This document shows positions 1-6,800 of a stretch of DNA of 20,386 bases, one piece after another. The notes under the pieces are model-generated. The model ran no database searches and was not told the DNA's origin. It was given only the letters and a program-made list of their open reading frames with translations. The stretch spans positions 1 through 20,386 of the forward strand of contig DHHV01000134.1 in assembly GCA_002403455.1 (NCBI GenBank). Reading direction: 5' to 3'. The position numbers were made by a program, and so were the translations under genes. The stretch comes from Hyphomonadaceae bacterium UBA4763 (GTDB lineage Bacteria > Pseudomonadota > Alphaproteobacteria > Caulobacterales > Aquidulcibacteraceae). Numbering within the stretch: the stretch's first letter is position 1; each line of letters opens with the position of its first letter.

Positions 1-110
1 ACGCCGCCGAGCGCCTCGCGCCTGCCGATTTTGACGCCGCGGGCCGCGCCTTGCTGCAGCTCGGCAAAAAGAAGCGGGCAGTGCTGCAAATAACCGCGTC
101 GGGCGATTGA
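1..110 (+). CDS. C-terminal end of an unrecognised protein (partial)
   Basis: The plus-strand frame that begins at base 3 is open from the left edge to a TGA at 108-110. It encodes 35 residues ending in ...LQITASGD. The third codon positions are strongly G/C, as in the real genes of this window, and the peptide contains a plausible amphipathic helix followed by a basic KKKR patch. The fragment is too short to recognise a family. It is preferred over other frames on codon pattern only, so both its existence and its reading frame are moderately uncertain. The next gene begins 107 bases downstream on the same strand. Confidence 0.45.
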   Translation, partial: AAERLAPADFDAAGRALLQLGKKKRAVLQITASGD

Positions 111-217
111 GACGCGCGCGCGGTGCGCCAATGGCGCTTGCCGGGCGCCCTGCCCTTTGATAGCCACAAACAGCTGCGAGGGGACGCATTGGTCCGTTAC
201 ACAAAAGCAATATTCCC
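111..217. other. Intergenic region with GC-rich inverted repeats
   Basis: This 107-base gap separates the partial left-edge gene from the 357-residue membrane protein. It holds a 13-base inverted repeat at 125-137 (GCGCCA, one base, TGGCGC) and a self-complementary GGGCGCCC at 143-150. These could form a GC-rich stem after the left-edge gene, but only a short run of T (154-156) follows, so it is not a convincing intrinsic terminator. The segment at 160-217 is more A/T rich and is the likely place for the next gene's promoter. I see no clear -35/-10 pair and no good Shine-Dalgarno before the ATG at 218. Confidence 0.3.
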
Positions 218-1291
218 ATGACTCCGTCGAACATCGCCCGCGATTGGGCGCGCGAAGCCAGCGCGTTGTGGTCTGCGTGGAGCGTCGAGCAGCCGACTTG
301 GGCGCTGATCGTGACGATCGCGGCGGCGCTGCTCGGATTTGCGCTGCTGTGGCGGGCGGCGGGAACGCTTGGCGCGGCGCTGATGGGCGCGCTGCGCAAT
401 GGCCGGGTCGCGAAAATCGCCAAGGGACGGCGCGGCGCGTTGCGGCTCTTGGTGACGCACGAGGTCGATCCGGCCTTGGGCCGCTTTCTGGCCGCCACCA
501 TTCGGACCGAAATCAGTCCGTTTCTGCTCGATGGTCCCCATGACGTCGTCGTGGCGTGCCGGCGCGATCTGGGGCTCGATCCGCGCGATGCCGATCTTGG
601 CGCGCTGGCCATCCGCACCGACGTCGATGCAATCATCCATATCGCGCGCGACAAGCGCAAAGCGCTGAAGGCGATTATCGCCGCTTCGCCGAAAGCCGCG
701 GCGATCCCTGAGCGGCAGAACGCCAAACAAGTGGCGATCCGCCTGACGCGCCATAAGGTTCCCAAAGCGGTCGGCGCCGCCTTGGCCTATCTTGCGGCGC
801 GGGAAATGCGCCCCGTGTTGTCGACGCCGCGCGCCTTTAAGCCGGATCGGATCGAGGCGATGCTGGCGCGGGTGGAATTGATGCGCGCCGGACTTGGCGA
901 GGCGATTGACCGGCCAGGGCTTGGCTTGATCGATCGCGATATTGGCGCAGCGGCGCTTTGTTTGGGCGAATTGACGCAAAATACCGAGCATCTGCGCCGC
1001 GCCGAAAGCGCGTTGACGGCGGCCTTGGCGGAAATGCCGCGGACTGATAATTTGCTGGCCTGGGCGAATGCGAGCCGGGATTTGGGTCTGGCGATCGTCG
1101 CGCTGGCTGATTTGGGCGTTCGCCCGGCCAAGCGGCAAATCGGCTTGGACCATATTCGCGCTGCGGTGGACGCCTTGCGCGGTTTGCCAGAAACGCAAAG
1201 CGCCGAACTCGCCGCACGGGCTTTGGTGCGCGCCGAAGGCGTCAAGCCTGAGACGACGCGCGCGGCCAATGGCGGCGGGCGGATCTTTTAA
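218..1291 (+). CDS. Membrane-anchored protein of unknown function
   Basis: The product has 357 residues and I do not recognise the family. A short amphipathic N-terminus is followed by one strong hydrophobic segment (about residues 28-50). A basic stretch follows it (about 60-76, ending GRRGALR), which by the positive-inside rule puts the long C-terminal part in the cytoplasm. Residues 80-160 look like a mixed alpha/beta domain. Residues 185-345 are alanine/leucine-rich helices that resemble a tetratricopeptide-type solenoid (for example 255-325), but no clean repeat can be aligned by eye. The ATG at 218 is the only plausible start in frame, and no strong ribosome site precedes it. The gene converges on the GST gene with 16 bases between stop codons. 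It could be a scaffold or assembly protein of the inner membrane, but that is only inferred from the architecture. Confidence 0.8.
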   Translation: MTPSNIARDWAREASALWSAWSVEQPTWALIVTIAAALLGFALLWRAAGTLGAALMGALRNGRVAKIAKGRRGALRLLVTHEVDPALGRFLAATIRTEISPFLLDGPHDVVVACRRDLGLDPRDADLGALAIRTDVDAIIHIARDKRKALKAIIAASPKAAAIPERQNAKQVAIRLTRHKVPKAVGAALAYLAAREMRPVLSTPRAFKPDRIEAMLARVELMRAGLGEAIDRPGLGLIDRDIGAAALCLGELTQNTEHLRRAESALTAALAEMPRTDNLLAWANASRDLGLAIVALADLGVRPAKRQIGLDHIRAAVDALRGLPETQSAELAARALVRAEGVKPETTRAANGGGRIF

Positions 1292-1307
1292 GGCGCGGGG
1301 CGCTTCG

Positions 1308-1964
1308 TCACAATTGATCGGTCGCCTTGTTGGCCCACGGCTCGCGCAAAGCGGCCTCTTCCCAAGAGACAAAAGCGGGATGGCTTAACAGGGCGTCGCA
1401 ATAGGCTTGGCTGATTTGGTCCAAATGCAGGCCATAGGTGCGAAAGCGGGTGGCGACCGGCGTATAAAACGCATCGACAATGCCCCATTCGCCGAACAAG
1501 AACGGCCCCATCGCCTCGTTGCGCTCGCGATGGCGGCGCCAAATCGCCGTGACGCGGGTGATGTCGAGGGCGGCCTGGCCCTCGGCGCGGCGCGGCTCGG
1601 TCCGCCGCTTCAAATTCATCGGAAAATCACGCCGCAGGGCGGCAAAGCCGGCATGCATCGCGGCGGCGGCGTTGCGCGCCAAAGCGCGGCATTGCGGGTC
1701 ATGCGGCCATAAATGCGCATTGGGGCGCTGATCGGCCGCCCATTCGCAGATCGCCAGCGAATCAAACAGCCGCAAATGCCCCGCGTCCAGCGCGGGCACT
1801 GTGCCCATCAGCGAGACGGCGGCGATCTCATCGCGGGTTTCCGGCGCATCGAGCCGGATCAGGCGCTCTTCGAAATCTATGCCCGCCTGTTTTAACGCGA
1901 GCCAAGGCCGCATCGACCAGGACGAATAATTCTTATTGCCGATATAAAGGATGGGCGTCGTCAT
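1308..1964 (-). CDS. Glutathione S-transferase family protein
   Basis: The 218-residue length is typical of a cytosolic GST. The thioredoxin-like N-terminal domain (about 1-80) opens with LYIGNKNYSSWSMRPW, a signature of the bacterial GST branch that uses a serine (S14/S15 region) rather than cysteine or tyrosine to activate glutathione. The GTVPAL segment carries the cis-proline that contacts glutathione, and DSLAICEW follows as the glutathione gamma-glutamyl binding stretch. The rest is the helical C-terminal domain. The family conjugates or reduces electrophiles with glutathione in the cytoplasm; the substrate cannot be read from sequence. Its ATG (1962-1964) shares one base with the ilvA stop (TGATG), so the two are very probably co-transcribed and translationally coupled. 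The functional link to threonine deamination is unclear. Confidence 0.9.
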   Translation of the reverse strand: MTTPILYIGNKNYSSWSMRPWLALKQAGIDFEERLIRLDAPETRDEIAAVSLMGTVPALDAGHLRLFDSLAICEWAADQRPNAHLWPHDPQCRALARNAAAAMHAGFAALRRDFPMNLKRRTEPRRAEGQAALDITRVTAIWRRHRERNEAMGPFLFGEWGIVDAFYTPVATRFRTYGLHLDQISQAYCDALLSHPAFVSWEEAALREPWANKATDQL

Positions 1965-3223
1965 CAGGGGCGCTCCGCGGATTTACGCGCGACAAAGCCT
2001 TTGGCGCGCAATGCGTCAACGATTTCCTTGGTGTGGGCGGCGTCGCGGGTCTCGATCAGAAATTCAAATTCCGCGCCTTTGGCGGGAATATCGAGCGCCA
2101 GACGATTATGTTCGACCTCGATGATATTGCCGCCGAACTCGCCGATCACCTTGGTGACTTTGGCAAGCGTGCCGGGCCGATCGTCGCTGGCGAAGGTGAT
2201 GCGGGCAAGGCGATGCTCGCGCACCAAAGCGCGCATCAACACCGAGGCGAGCAGACGCGTGTCGATATTGCCGCCGCAGAGAACAAGGCCGACCGTCTTG
2301 CCGCGAAAACGCTCGGGAAACGCCAAAATGGCGGCAAGGCCAGCGGCGCCGGCGCCTTCGGCGACGGTTTTTTCGACATTGGCGAACAGCGCGATCGCCC
2401 GTTCGATATGGCTTTCATCGACCAGCACGACGTCGTCGACCTTGGCGCGCGCGATGGCGAGCGGCAAGCGCCCCGCCGTCTTGACGGCGATGCCTTCGGC
2501 GATGGTGTGGCCGCCGCAGACCGCTTCATCGCCGCGCAATTCGGCGTAAAGCGAAGGATACATGCGGGTCTCAACGCCGATGATTTCGGTCGACGGGCTG
2601 CGGGCTTTGACGGCCGTCGCGATCCCGCTGATCAGGCCGCCGCCGCCGACCGGGACCAGCAGGCAATCATAGGTCGGGCCGTCCTCGATCATTTCCAAGC
2701 CGACCGTGCCTTGGCCGGCGATGACGGCGGGGTCATCGTAAGGATGGACGAAGGTTAGGCCCTCGCGCGCCTGAATTTCCATGGCGTGACCGCTGGAATC
2801 GGCCAGGGTTTCGCCAAACAGGACGACGCGGGCGCCATGAGCCCGGGTGTGCTCGACCTTGATGAAGGGCGTCGCCAGCGGCATGACAATGGTGGCGGGG
2901 ATGCCCAATCTTTGCGCATGATAGGCGACGCCTTGCGCATGATTGCCCGCCGACATGGCGATGACGCCGGCTTCGCGCTCCTGCGCGGTGAGCTGGCGCA
3001 ATTTATTGAAGGCGCCGCGCTCCTTGAAGGAAGCGGTGAATTGCAGGTTCTCGAACTTGATCCAGATGTCGGCGCCGGTGATTTGCGACAGCGTACGGGA
3101 TTTGCGCAAAGGCGTGCGCTCGATCTGGCCATGAAGCGCGCGCGCGGCGTCCTCGATATCGGCCAAGGCGACAACGCTGGGATCGGTGCGGGCGGCAAGA
3201 TCGGGGGCGGCAATGGGGGTCAT
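1964..3223 (-). CDS. ilvA: Threonine ammonia-lyase (threonine dehydratase), short form with one ACT domain
   Basis: The enzyme is PLP-dependent and deaminates L-threonine to 2-oxobutanoate, the first committed step of isoleucine synthesis, or degrades threonine/serine. The product has 419 residues from ATG 3223. Fold-type II landmarks are present: SFKERGA with the PLP lysine at K67, SAGNHAQG at 91-98, and the glycine loop GGGGL at 193-197 that binds the PLP phosphate. Residues about 335-415 form a single C-terminal ACT domain (DRPGTLAKV...), as in the roughly 400-residue bacterial form, whereas the long E. coli IlvA has two ACT-like modules. An upstream in-frame ATG at 3235 exists. The start at 3223 is preferred because a GGAG lies 6 bases before it and homologues begin near here. 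The gene is coupled to the downstream GST and divergent from aspS. The single ACT domain suggests amino-acid feedback, but the effector is not predictable. Confidence 0.95.
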   Translation of the reverse strand: MTPIAAPDLAARTDPSVVALADIEDAARALHGQIERTPLRKSRTLSQITGADIWIKFENLQFTASFKERGAFNKLRQLTAQEREAGVIAMSAGNHAQGVAYHAQRLGIPATIVMPLATPFIKVEHTRAHGARVVLFGETLADSSGHAMEIQAREGLTFVHPYDDPAVIAGQGTVGLEMIEDGPTYDCLLVPVGGGGLISGIATAVKARSPSTEIIGVETRMYPSLYAELRGDEAVCGGHTIAEGIAVKTAGRLPLAIARAKVDDVVLVDESHIERAIALFANVEKTVAEGAGAAGLAAILAFPERFRGKTVGLVLCGGNIDTRLLASVLMRALVREHRLARITFASDDRPGTLAKVTKVIGEFGGNIIEVEHNRLALDIPAKGAEFEFLIETRDAAHTKEIVDALRAKGFVARKSAERP

Positions 3224-3229
3224 GCGGCG

Positions 3230-3233
3230 CTCC
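3230..3233 (-). promoter_or_regulatory. Ribosome binding site that fixes the ilvA start
   Basis: On the minus strand GGAG lies six bases upstream of ATG 3223. It overlaps the alternative ATG at 3235, which has no such site of its own. This favours the 419-residue product over the longer readings. Confidence 0.65.
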
Positions 3234-3282
3234 ATTAAGCAACTGGCGGCGCGAAAGCTCGCGTGCTTACTCCATAGGGGGC

Positions 3283-3294
3283 TGATTGCAATCA
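3283..3294. promoter_or_regulatory. Perfect 12-bp palindrome, candidate operator
   Basis: TGATTGCAATCA is a perfect palindrome about 60 bases upstream of the ilvA start and about 100 bases upstream of the aspS start. Symmetric sites of this size in a divergent promoter region are commonly bound by dimeric repressors or activators. I do not recognise the motif as that of a specific regulator family. Chance occurrence of some 12-bp palindrome in 20 kb is not negligible, so the position is the main argument. Confidence 0.3.
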
Positions 3295-3336
3295 TGGCTT
3301 GATCACGGCGCAGAGAGGACGCCGGCGCGGAGAGGC

Positions 3337-3342
3337 TTGACA
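3337..3342 (+). promoter_or_regulatory. Possible -35 element for aspS
   Basis: TTGACA matches the housekeeping -35 consensus exactly and lies 53 bases before the aspS start. The position 17 bases downstream (3360-3365) does not resemble a good -10 box, so the promoter call is weak. Confidence 0.3.
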
Positions 3343-3383
3343 GCCAAAGCGCCGCATGCAGCGTGCGCGCCGATCGCTGACCC

Positions 3384-3388
3384 TGGAG
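3384..3388 (+). promoter_or_regulatory. Ribosome binding site that fixes the aspS start
   Basis: TGGAG ends seven bases before GTG 3396. The in-frame TTG at 3390 is only one base from this site, too close for initiation. The GTG start also gives the usual AspRS beginning M-x-HPYRTH. Confidence 0.7.
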
Positions 3389-3395
3389 CTTGTTC

Positions 3396-5207
3396 GTGAC
3401 GCATCCTTACCGCACCCATCATTGCAACGCCTTGCGCAGCGCCGATGCCGGCGCACAGGTCCGGCTGTCGGGCTGGGTGCATCGCGTTCGCGACCATGGC
3501 GGGGTGCTGTTCATCGATCTGCGCGATCATTATGGCGTGACCCAATGCGTCTGCGACCCCGATAGCGCGGCCTTTGCGCAGGCCGAAAGCTTGCGGGCCG
3601 AATGGGTGGTGACGGTCGATGGCCGGGTGAAGACCCGGATGGAGGGCACCGCCAACGCCGATATCGCCACCGGCGAGATCGAGGTGTTTATCGATGCGCT
3701 GAACGTGCAGAGCCAGGCGCGCGAGCTGCCTTTGCCGGTGTTTGGCGAGCCTGATTATCCGGAAGATATTCGCCTAAAGCACCGTTATCTCGATCTGCGC
3801 CGACAAAGCTTGCACGCCAATATCGTCCTGCGCAGCCGGGTGATCGCGAGCTTGCGCCAACGCATGCTGGCGCAAGGCTTTTTGGAATACCAAACCCCGA
3901 TCCTGACGGCGTCGAGCCCGGAAGGGGCGCGCGATTTTCTGGTGCCAGCGCGGATGCATCCGGGCAAGTTCTACGCGCTGCCGCAGGCGCCGCAGCAATT
4001 CAAGCAATTGCTGATGGTGGCGGGCTTTGACCGCTATTTCCAGATCGCGCCGTGCTTTCGCGACGAAGACGCGCGGGCCGATCGCTCGCCGGGCGAGTTT
4101 TATCAGCTCGATTTCGAGATGAGCTTCGTCACTCAAGAGGACGTGTTCGCGGCGATCGAGCCGGTGCTCGAGGGGGTTTTCGTCGAATTCGGCAAGGGCC
4201 AGAGCGTCACGCCGGCCCCCTTCCCGCGCATTCGCTATGCCGACGCCATCCGTCAATATGGCTCGGACAAGCCGGATTTGCGCAATCCGCTGATCATGCA
4301 GGACGTCACCGACATCTTCCGGGACTCCGGCTTTAAGGTGTTTGCGAGCATGATCAGCGCCGATCCCAAGGCGCAGGTCTGGGCGATCCCGGCGCCCAAA
4401 GGCGGCTCGCGCGCCTTTTGCGACCGCATGAACGCCTGGGCGATCAGCGAAGGGCAAAAGGGCATGGGCTATGTGTTCTGGCGCAAGCCCGAGCAGGAGG
4501 GCGAGGACCCCGCCGCCGGCCCGATCGCCAAAAACATCGGCCCAGAGCGCAGCGAGCGCTTGCGCGGCCAATTGGGCCTTGCCGAAGGCGATGCGGCGTT
4601 CTTCATCGCCGGGCGGCCCGACAGCTTTTATAAATTCGCCGGCCTTGCCCGCAACAAAATTGGGGCGGACTTGGGTCTCGTCGCCGAGGGCGAATTCAGG
4701 TTCTGCTGGGTGGTCGACTTCCCGATGTATGAGTGGAACGAGGACGAAAAGCGGATCGATTTTTCGCACAACCCGTTCTCGATGCCGAATTTTGACCCTG
4801 CGGCGTTTTTGGCGCTCGATCCTTCCGATACCGAAACGATCCTGAATATGACCGCTTTTCAATATGATATCGTATGCAATGGCGTTGAGCTGTCCTCCGG
4901 CGCGATCCGCAACCATAAGCCCGACATCATGATCAAAGCCTTCGCGCTGGCCGGCTATGGCGAAGAGGTGGTTGAAGCGAAATTCGGCGGCATGCTGAAT
5001 GCGTTCCGCTATGGCGCGCCGCCGCATGGCGGCTCGGCGCCGGGGATCGACCGGATCGTGATGTTGCTGGCCGGCTCGACCAATATTCGCGAAGTGATCG
5101 CCTTTCCGATGAACCAGCAGGCGCAGGATTTGCTGATGGGCGCGCCGTCGGACGTCACGCCAAAGCAATTGAAGGAATTGCATATTCGGGTGGTGGAGCC
5201 GAAGTAA
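3396..5207 (+). CDS. aspS: Aspartate--tRNA ligase, probably the non-discriminating Asp/Asn type
   Basis: This class II synthetase charges tRNA-Asp and, in the non-discriminating form, also tRNA-Asn. It has 603 residues from GTG 3396, the usual bacterial length. Domains in order are an N-terminal OB fold for the anticodon (about 1-105), the catalytic core with motif 2 ([15 protein letters not shown] at 221-235), the bacterial GAD insertion (about 285-420), and a C-terminal catalytic segment with motif 3 (GIDRIVMLL, about 550). Two positions reported to control tRNA choice in the Pseudomonas enzyme appear here as H34 (RDHGG) and G84 (MEGTA), the non-discriminating state, where E. coli has Leu and Lys. 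That implies a GatCAB amidotransferase elsewhere in the genome (inferred). The gene is divergent from ilvA and ends 9 bases from the convergent DUF1178 stop. Confidence 0.97.
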   Translation: MTHPYRTHHCNALRSADAGAQVRLSGWVHRVRDHGGVLFIDLRDHYGVTQCVCDPDSAAFAQAESLRAEWVVTVDGRVKTRMEGTANADIATGEIEVFIDALNVQSQARELPLPVFGEPDYPEDIRLKHRYLDLRRQSLHANIVLRSRVIASLRQRMLAQGFLEYQTPILTASSPEGARDFLVPARMHPGKFYALPQAPQQFKQLLMVAGFDRYFQIAPCFRDEDARADRSPGEFYQLDFEMSFVTQEDVFAAIEPVLEGVFVEFGKGQSVTPAPFPRIRYADAIRQYGSDKPDLRNPLIMQDVTDIFRDSGFKVFASMISADPKAQVWAIPAPKGGSRAFCDRMNAWAISEGQKGMGYVFWRKPEQEGEDPAAGPIAKNIGPERSERLRGQLGLAEGDAAFFIAGRPDSFYKFAGLARNKIGADLGLVAEGEFRFCWVVDFPMYEWNEDEKRIDFSHNPFSMPNFDPAAFLALDPSDTETILNMTAFQYDIVCNGVELSSGAIRNHKPDIMIKAFALAGYGEEVVEAKFGGMLNAFRYGAPPHGGSAPGIDRIVMLLAGSTNIREVIAFPMNQQAQDLLMGAPSDVTPKQLKELHIRVVEPK

Positions 5208-5216
5208 GGCTCTGCG

Positions 5217-5651
5217 CTAATTAACCTGCTTGGCGCGCGCCTTGGCGAGGTCTTCGACCGAAGGCGGCAGCGGCGCGACATGCACGCCTTCGTCGAGCAG
5301 CGCGCGGACTTCGTCCGGGGAAGCCGCGCCGTGGATGGGGCGCTCGTCGCTCTCGCCATAATGGATGCGGCGGGCTTCTTCGGCGAAATCAGCGCCGACA
5401 TCGTCGAAATGCTCCAGTACATGGCGGCGCATGGCCTCGCCCATGGCGAGCGCGACGGATTTGCGATCGACAGGCGGCTCGCGGTCGCGGCGGGCGATGG
5501 CGGGGGCCATCGGGGCTTTGCGCACCTCGATCGCGCCGCATACCGGGCATTCCAGCAAGCCATGGGCGGCCTGGGAGTCGAATGAATCGCTGGAGGCGAA
5601 CCAAGATTCATATTCATGCGCGTTGGCGCAAATCATCGCATAGCGGATCAT
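5217..5651 (-). CDS. DUF1178 family protein (COG5319), putative zinc ribbon
   Basis: The product has 144 residues. The N-terminus MIRYAMICANAHEYESWF and the following cysteine pair are characteristic of DUF1178, a family of unknown function common in alpha- and betaproteobacteria. C8, H12, C35 and C38 (CPVC) could form a small metal site. The middle holds a conserved KAPMAPA stretch, then a helical C-terminal half (MRRHVLEHFDDVGADFAEEARRIHYGE) and an EVRALLDEGV helix. Its ATG overlaps the stop of the upstream nitrilase gene by four bases (ATGA), so the two are made together. Gene order grxC-nitrilase-DUF1178 is, from general knowledge, common in alphaproteobacteria, which suggests a shared role with the amidase; this is inference. 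The role itself is unknown. Confidence 0.92.
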   Translation of the reverse strand: MIRYAMICANAHEYESWFASSDSFDSQAAHGLLECPVCGAIEVRKAPMAPAIARRDREPPVDRKSVALAMGEAMRRHVLEHFDDVGADFAEEARRIHYGESDERPIHGAASPDEVRALLDEGVHVAPLPPSVEDLAKARAKQVN

Positions 5652-6499
5652 GCGCCAATATCACGGGGCGGCTCGGCAATCGCCGAGCGAAAGGCTTGAT
5701 CGGTCTTCCAGGCCGGAATGGCGCGGCGGGCCTTGGCGACGGCGCCAAGATCGAGATCAGCAAGGAGGATGTCCGGCCGGTCATGGTCGAGCGCGGCGAT
5801 CACCTCGCCCCAGGGGCCGATGATCATCGAGCGACCAAAGGTGCGCCGGCCATCTTCATGCTGGCCGCCTTGCGCGGCGGCGATGACGAAGGCGCCCGAT
5901 TCGATGGCGCGAGCGCGCAGGAGAATTTCCCAATGCGCCAGACCGGTCGGCATTGTGAAGGCGGACGGCGCGGCGATGATCTCGGCGCCGGCGCGGGCCA
6001 AATCGAGATAAAGCCGGGCAAAACGGATGTCGTAACAAATGCTAAGGCCCAATTTGGCGGGACCAAGATCAACGAGGCGCGCCGTTTCGCCCGGTCTATA
6101 CAGGGCCGATTCGCGATAGGTCTCGCCCTCGCCGAGATCGACGTCGAACATGTGGATCTTGTCATAGGTCGCGAGGACCGCGCCGGTCGGTCCAAACAAG
6201 ATCGAGCGATTGGCGAGCGCCGCAGCGCCGACGCGGAACGGGGCCGACCCCAACAGCAAAAAGATGTTCAGCGCGGCGCTGAGAGCGGCTAGCTCTTGAA
6301 AGGCCGGCTCATCAAGCGATGAATGGGCCTCGTTCAAGGCGCGGGCGCGATCGCGGTCAAGCCGCGTCGACATTTCCGGCGTGACGATCAGCTGGGCGCC
6401 GCGCGCGGCGGCGTCCCGCGCCAAAGCGGCAAGCCCGGCGACATTGGCGGACTTGTCCAAGCCGGACCGAAACTGGATCGCCGCAACGCGCATCGCCAA
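5648..6499 (-). CDS. Carbon-nitrogen hydrolase (nitrilase superfamily), candidate deaminated-glutathione amidase (Nit-type)
   Basis: The product has up to 283 residues and is a single nitrilase-fold domain. The Glu-Lys-Cys catalytic triad is visible: E42 in TPEMS, K114 in YDKIHMFDVD, and C155 in SICYDIRF. The KIHMFDVD...GE segment and overall length match the Nit1/NitA branch, whose characterised members hydrolyse deaminated glutathione, a repair reaction for a transaminase side product, in the cytoplasm. Placement next to glutaredoxin fits that reading, though omega-amidase or another amidase is possible. Two starts compete. TTG 6499 has GGGA six bases upstream. ATG 6493 (two codons in) has the same site at 12 bases. 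The gap from the grxC stop is 12-18 bases, and the gene overlaps DUF1178 by four bases, so it sits in an operon. Confidence 0.92.
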   Translation of the reverse strand: MAMRVAAIQFRSGLDKSANVAGLAALARDAAARGAQLIVTPEMSTRLDRDRARALNEAHSSLDEPAFQELAALSAALNIFLLLGSAPFRVGAAALANRSILFGPTGAVLATYDKIHMFDVDLGEGETYRESALYRPGETARLVDLGPAKLGLSICYDIRFARLYLDLARAGAEIIAAPSAFTMPTGLAHWEILLRARAIESGAFVIAAAQGGQHEDGRRTFGRSMIIGPWGEVIAALDHDRPDILLADLDLGAVAKARRAIPAWKTDQAFRSAIAEPPRDIGA

Positions 6500-6511
6500 G
6501 TCTGATCCCTT

Positions 6512-6769
6512 TTAGGCGCGCAGGAGCGGGTCCAGCCCGCCCCGCGCATCGAGCGCGTGCAAATCATCGCAGCCGCCGACATGTTTGCCGTCGATAAAGA
6601 TTTGCGGGAACGTGTTGGCGCCATTGGCGCGCTTGACCATTTCGGAACGAATTTCCGCCCGATTGGCCTTTTCATATTCAGTGTAGGACACCTTCTTGGC
6701 GCGCAGCAGTTTAATTGCCCGCTCGCAATAGGGGCAGAATTCGCGCGTGTAGATTTCGACTTTGGCCAT
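6512..6769 (-). CDS. grxC: Glutaredoxin 3
   Basis: The 85-residue size is standard for bacterial Grx3. The dithiol active site CPYC is at residues 11-14 after VEIYTREF. The glutathione-binding features follow: TFPQIFI with the cis-proline and GGCDDL near the C-terminus. It reduces disulfides and glutathione-mixed disulfides with glutathione in the cytoplasm. It lies 31 bases after comF and 12-18 bases before the nitrilase-family gene, all on the minus strand. A GGGAG precedes the ATG at about 12 bases, slightly far. Confidence 0.96.
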   Translation of the reverse strand: MAKVEIYTREFCPYCERAIKLLRAKKVSYTEYEKANRAEIRSEMVKRANGANTFPQIFIDGKHVGGCDDLHALDARGGLDPLLRA

Positions 6770-6800
6770 GCGTTATTAGAGCTCCCGCAACGAACTTGCG

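Larger units (their letters stand above)
3224..3395. other. Divergent promoter region between ilvA and aspS
   Basis: The region is 172 bases long and serves two divergent genes. It contains the ilvA ribosome site, a short hairpin in the ilvA leader (CGCGA at 3250-3254 paired with TCGCG at 3259-3263), a perfect 12-base palindrome at 3283-3294, and a TTGACA at 3337-3342 pointing toward aspS. No tRNA or small ORF with good support lies here. Confidence 0.6.

Noticed and set aside
197..1372. Long minus-strand open frame (391 codons) opposite the 357-residue membrane protein
   Set aside because: It is antisense to a gene with better codon pattern and a clear membrane segment. The product is rich in Arg, Gln and His without domains, which is typical of mirror frames in GC-rich DNA. 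It also overlaps the GST gene's 3' end.
3774..5183. Minus-strand open frame of 469 codons inside aspS
   Set aside because: aspS is certain from its synthetase motifs. The antisense product has no recognisable domain and an Arg/His-rich composition.
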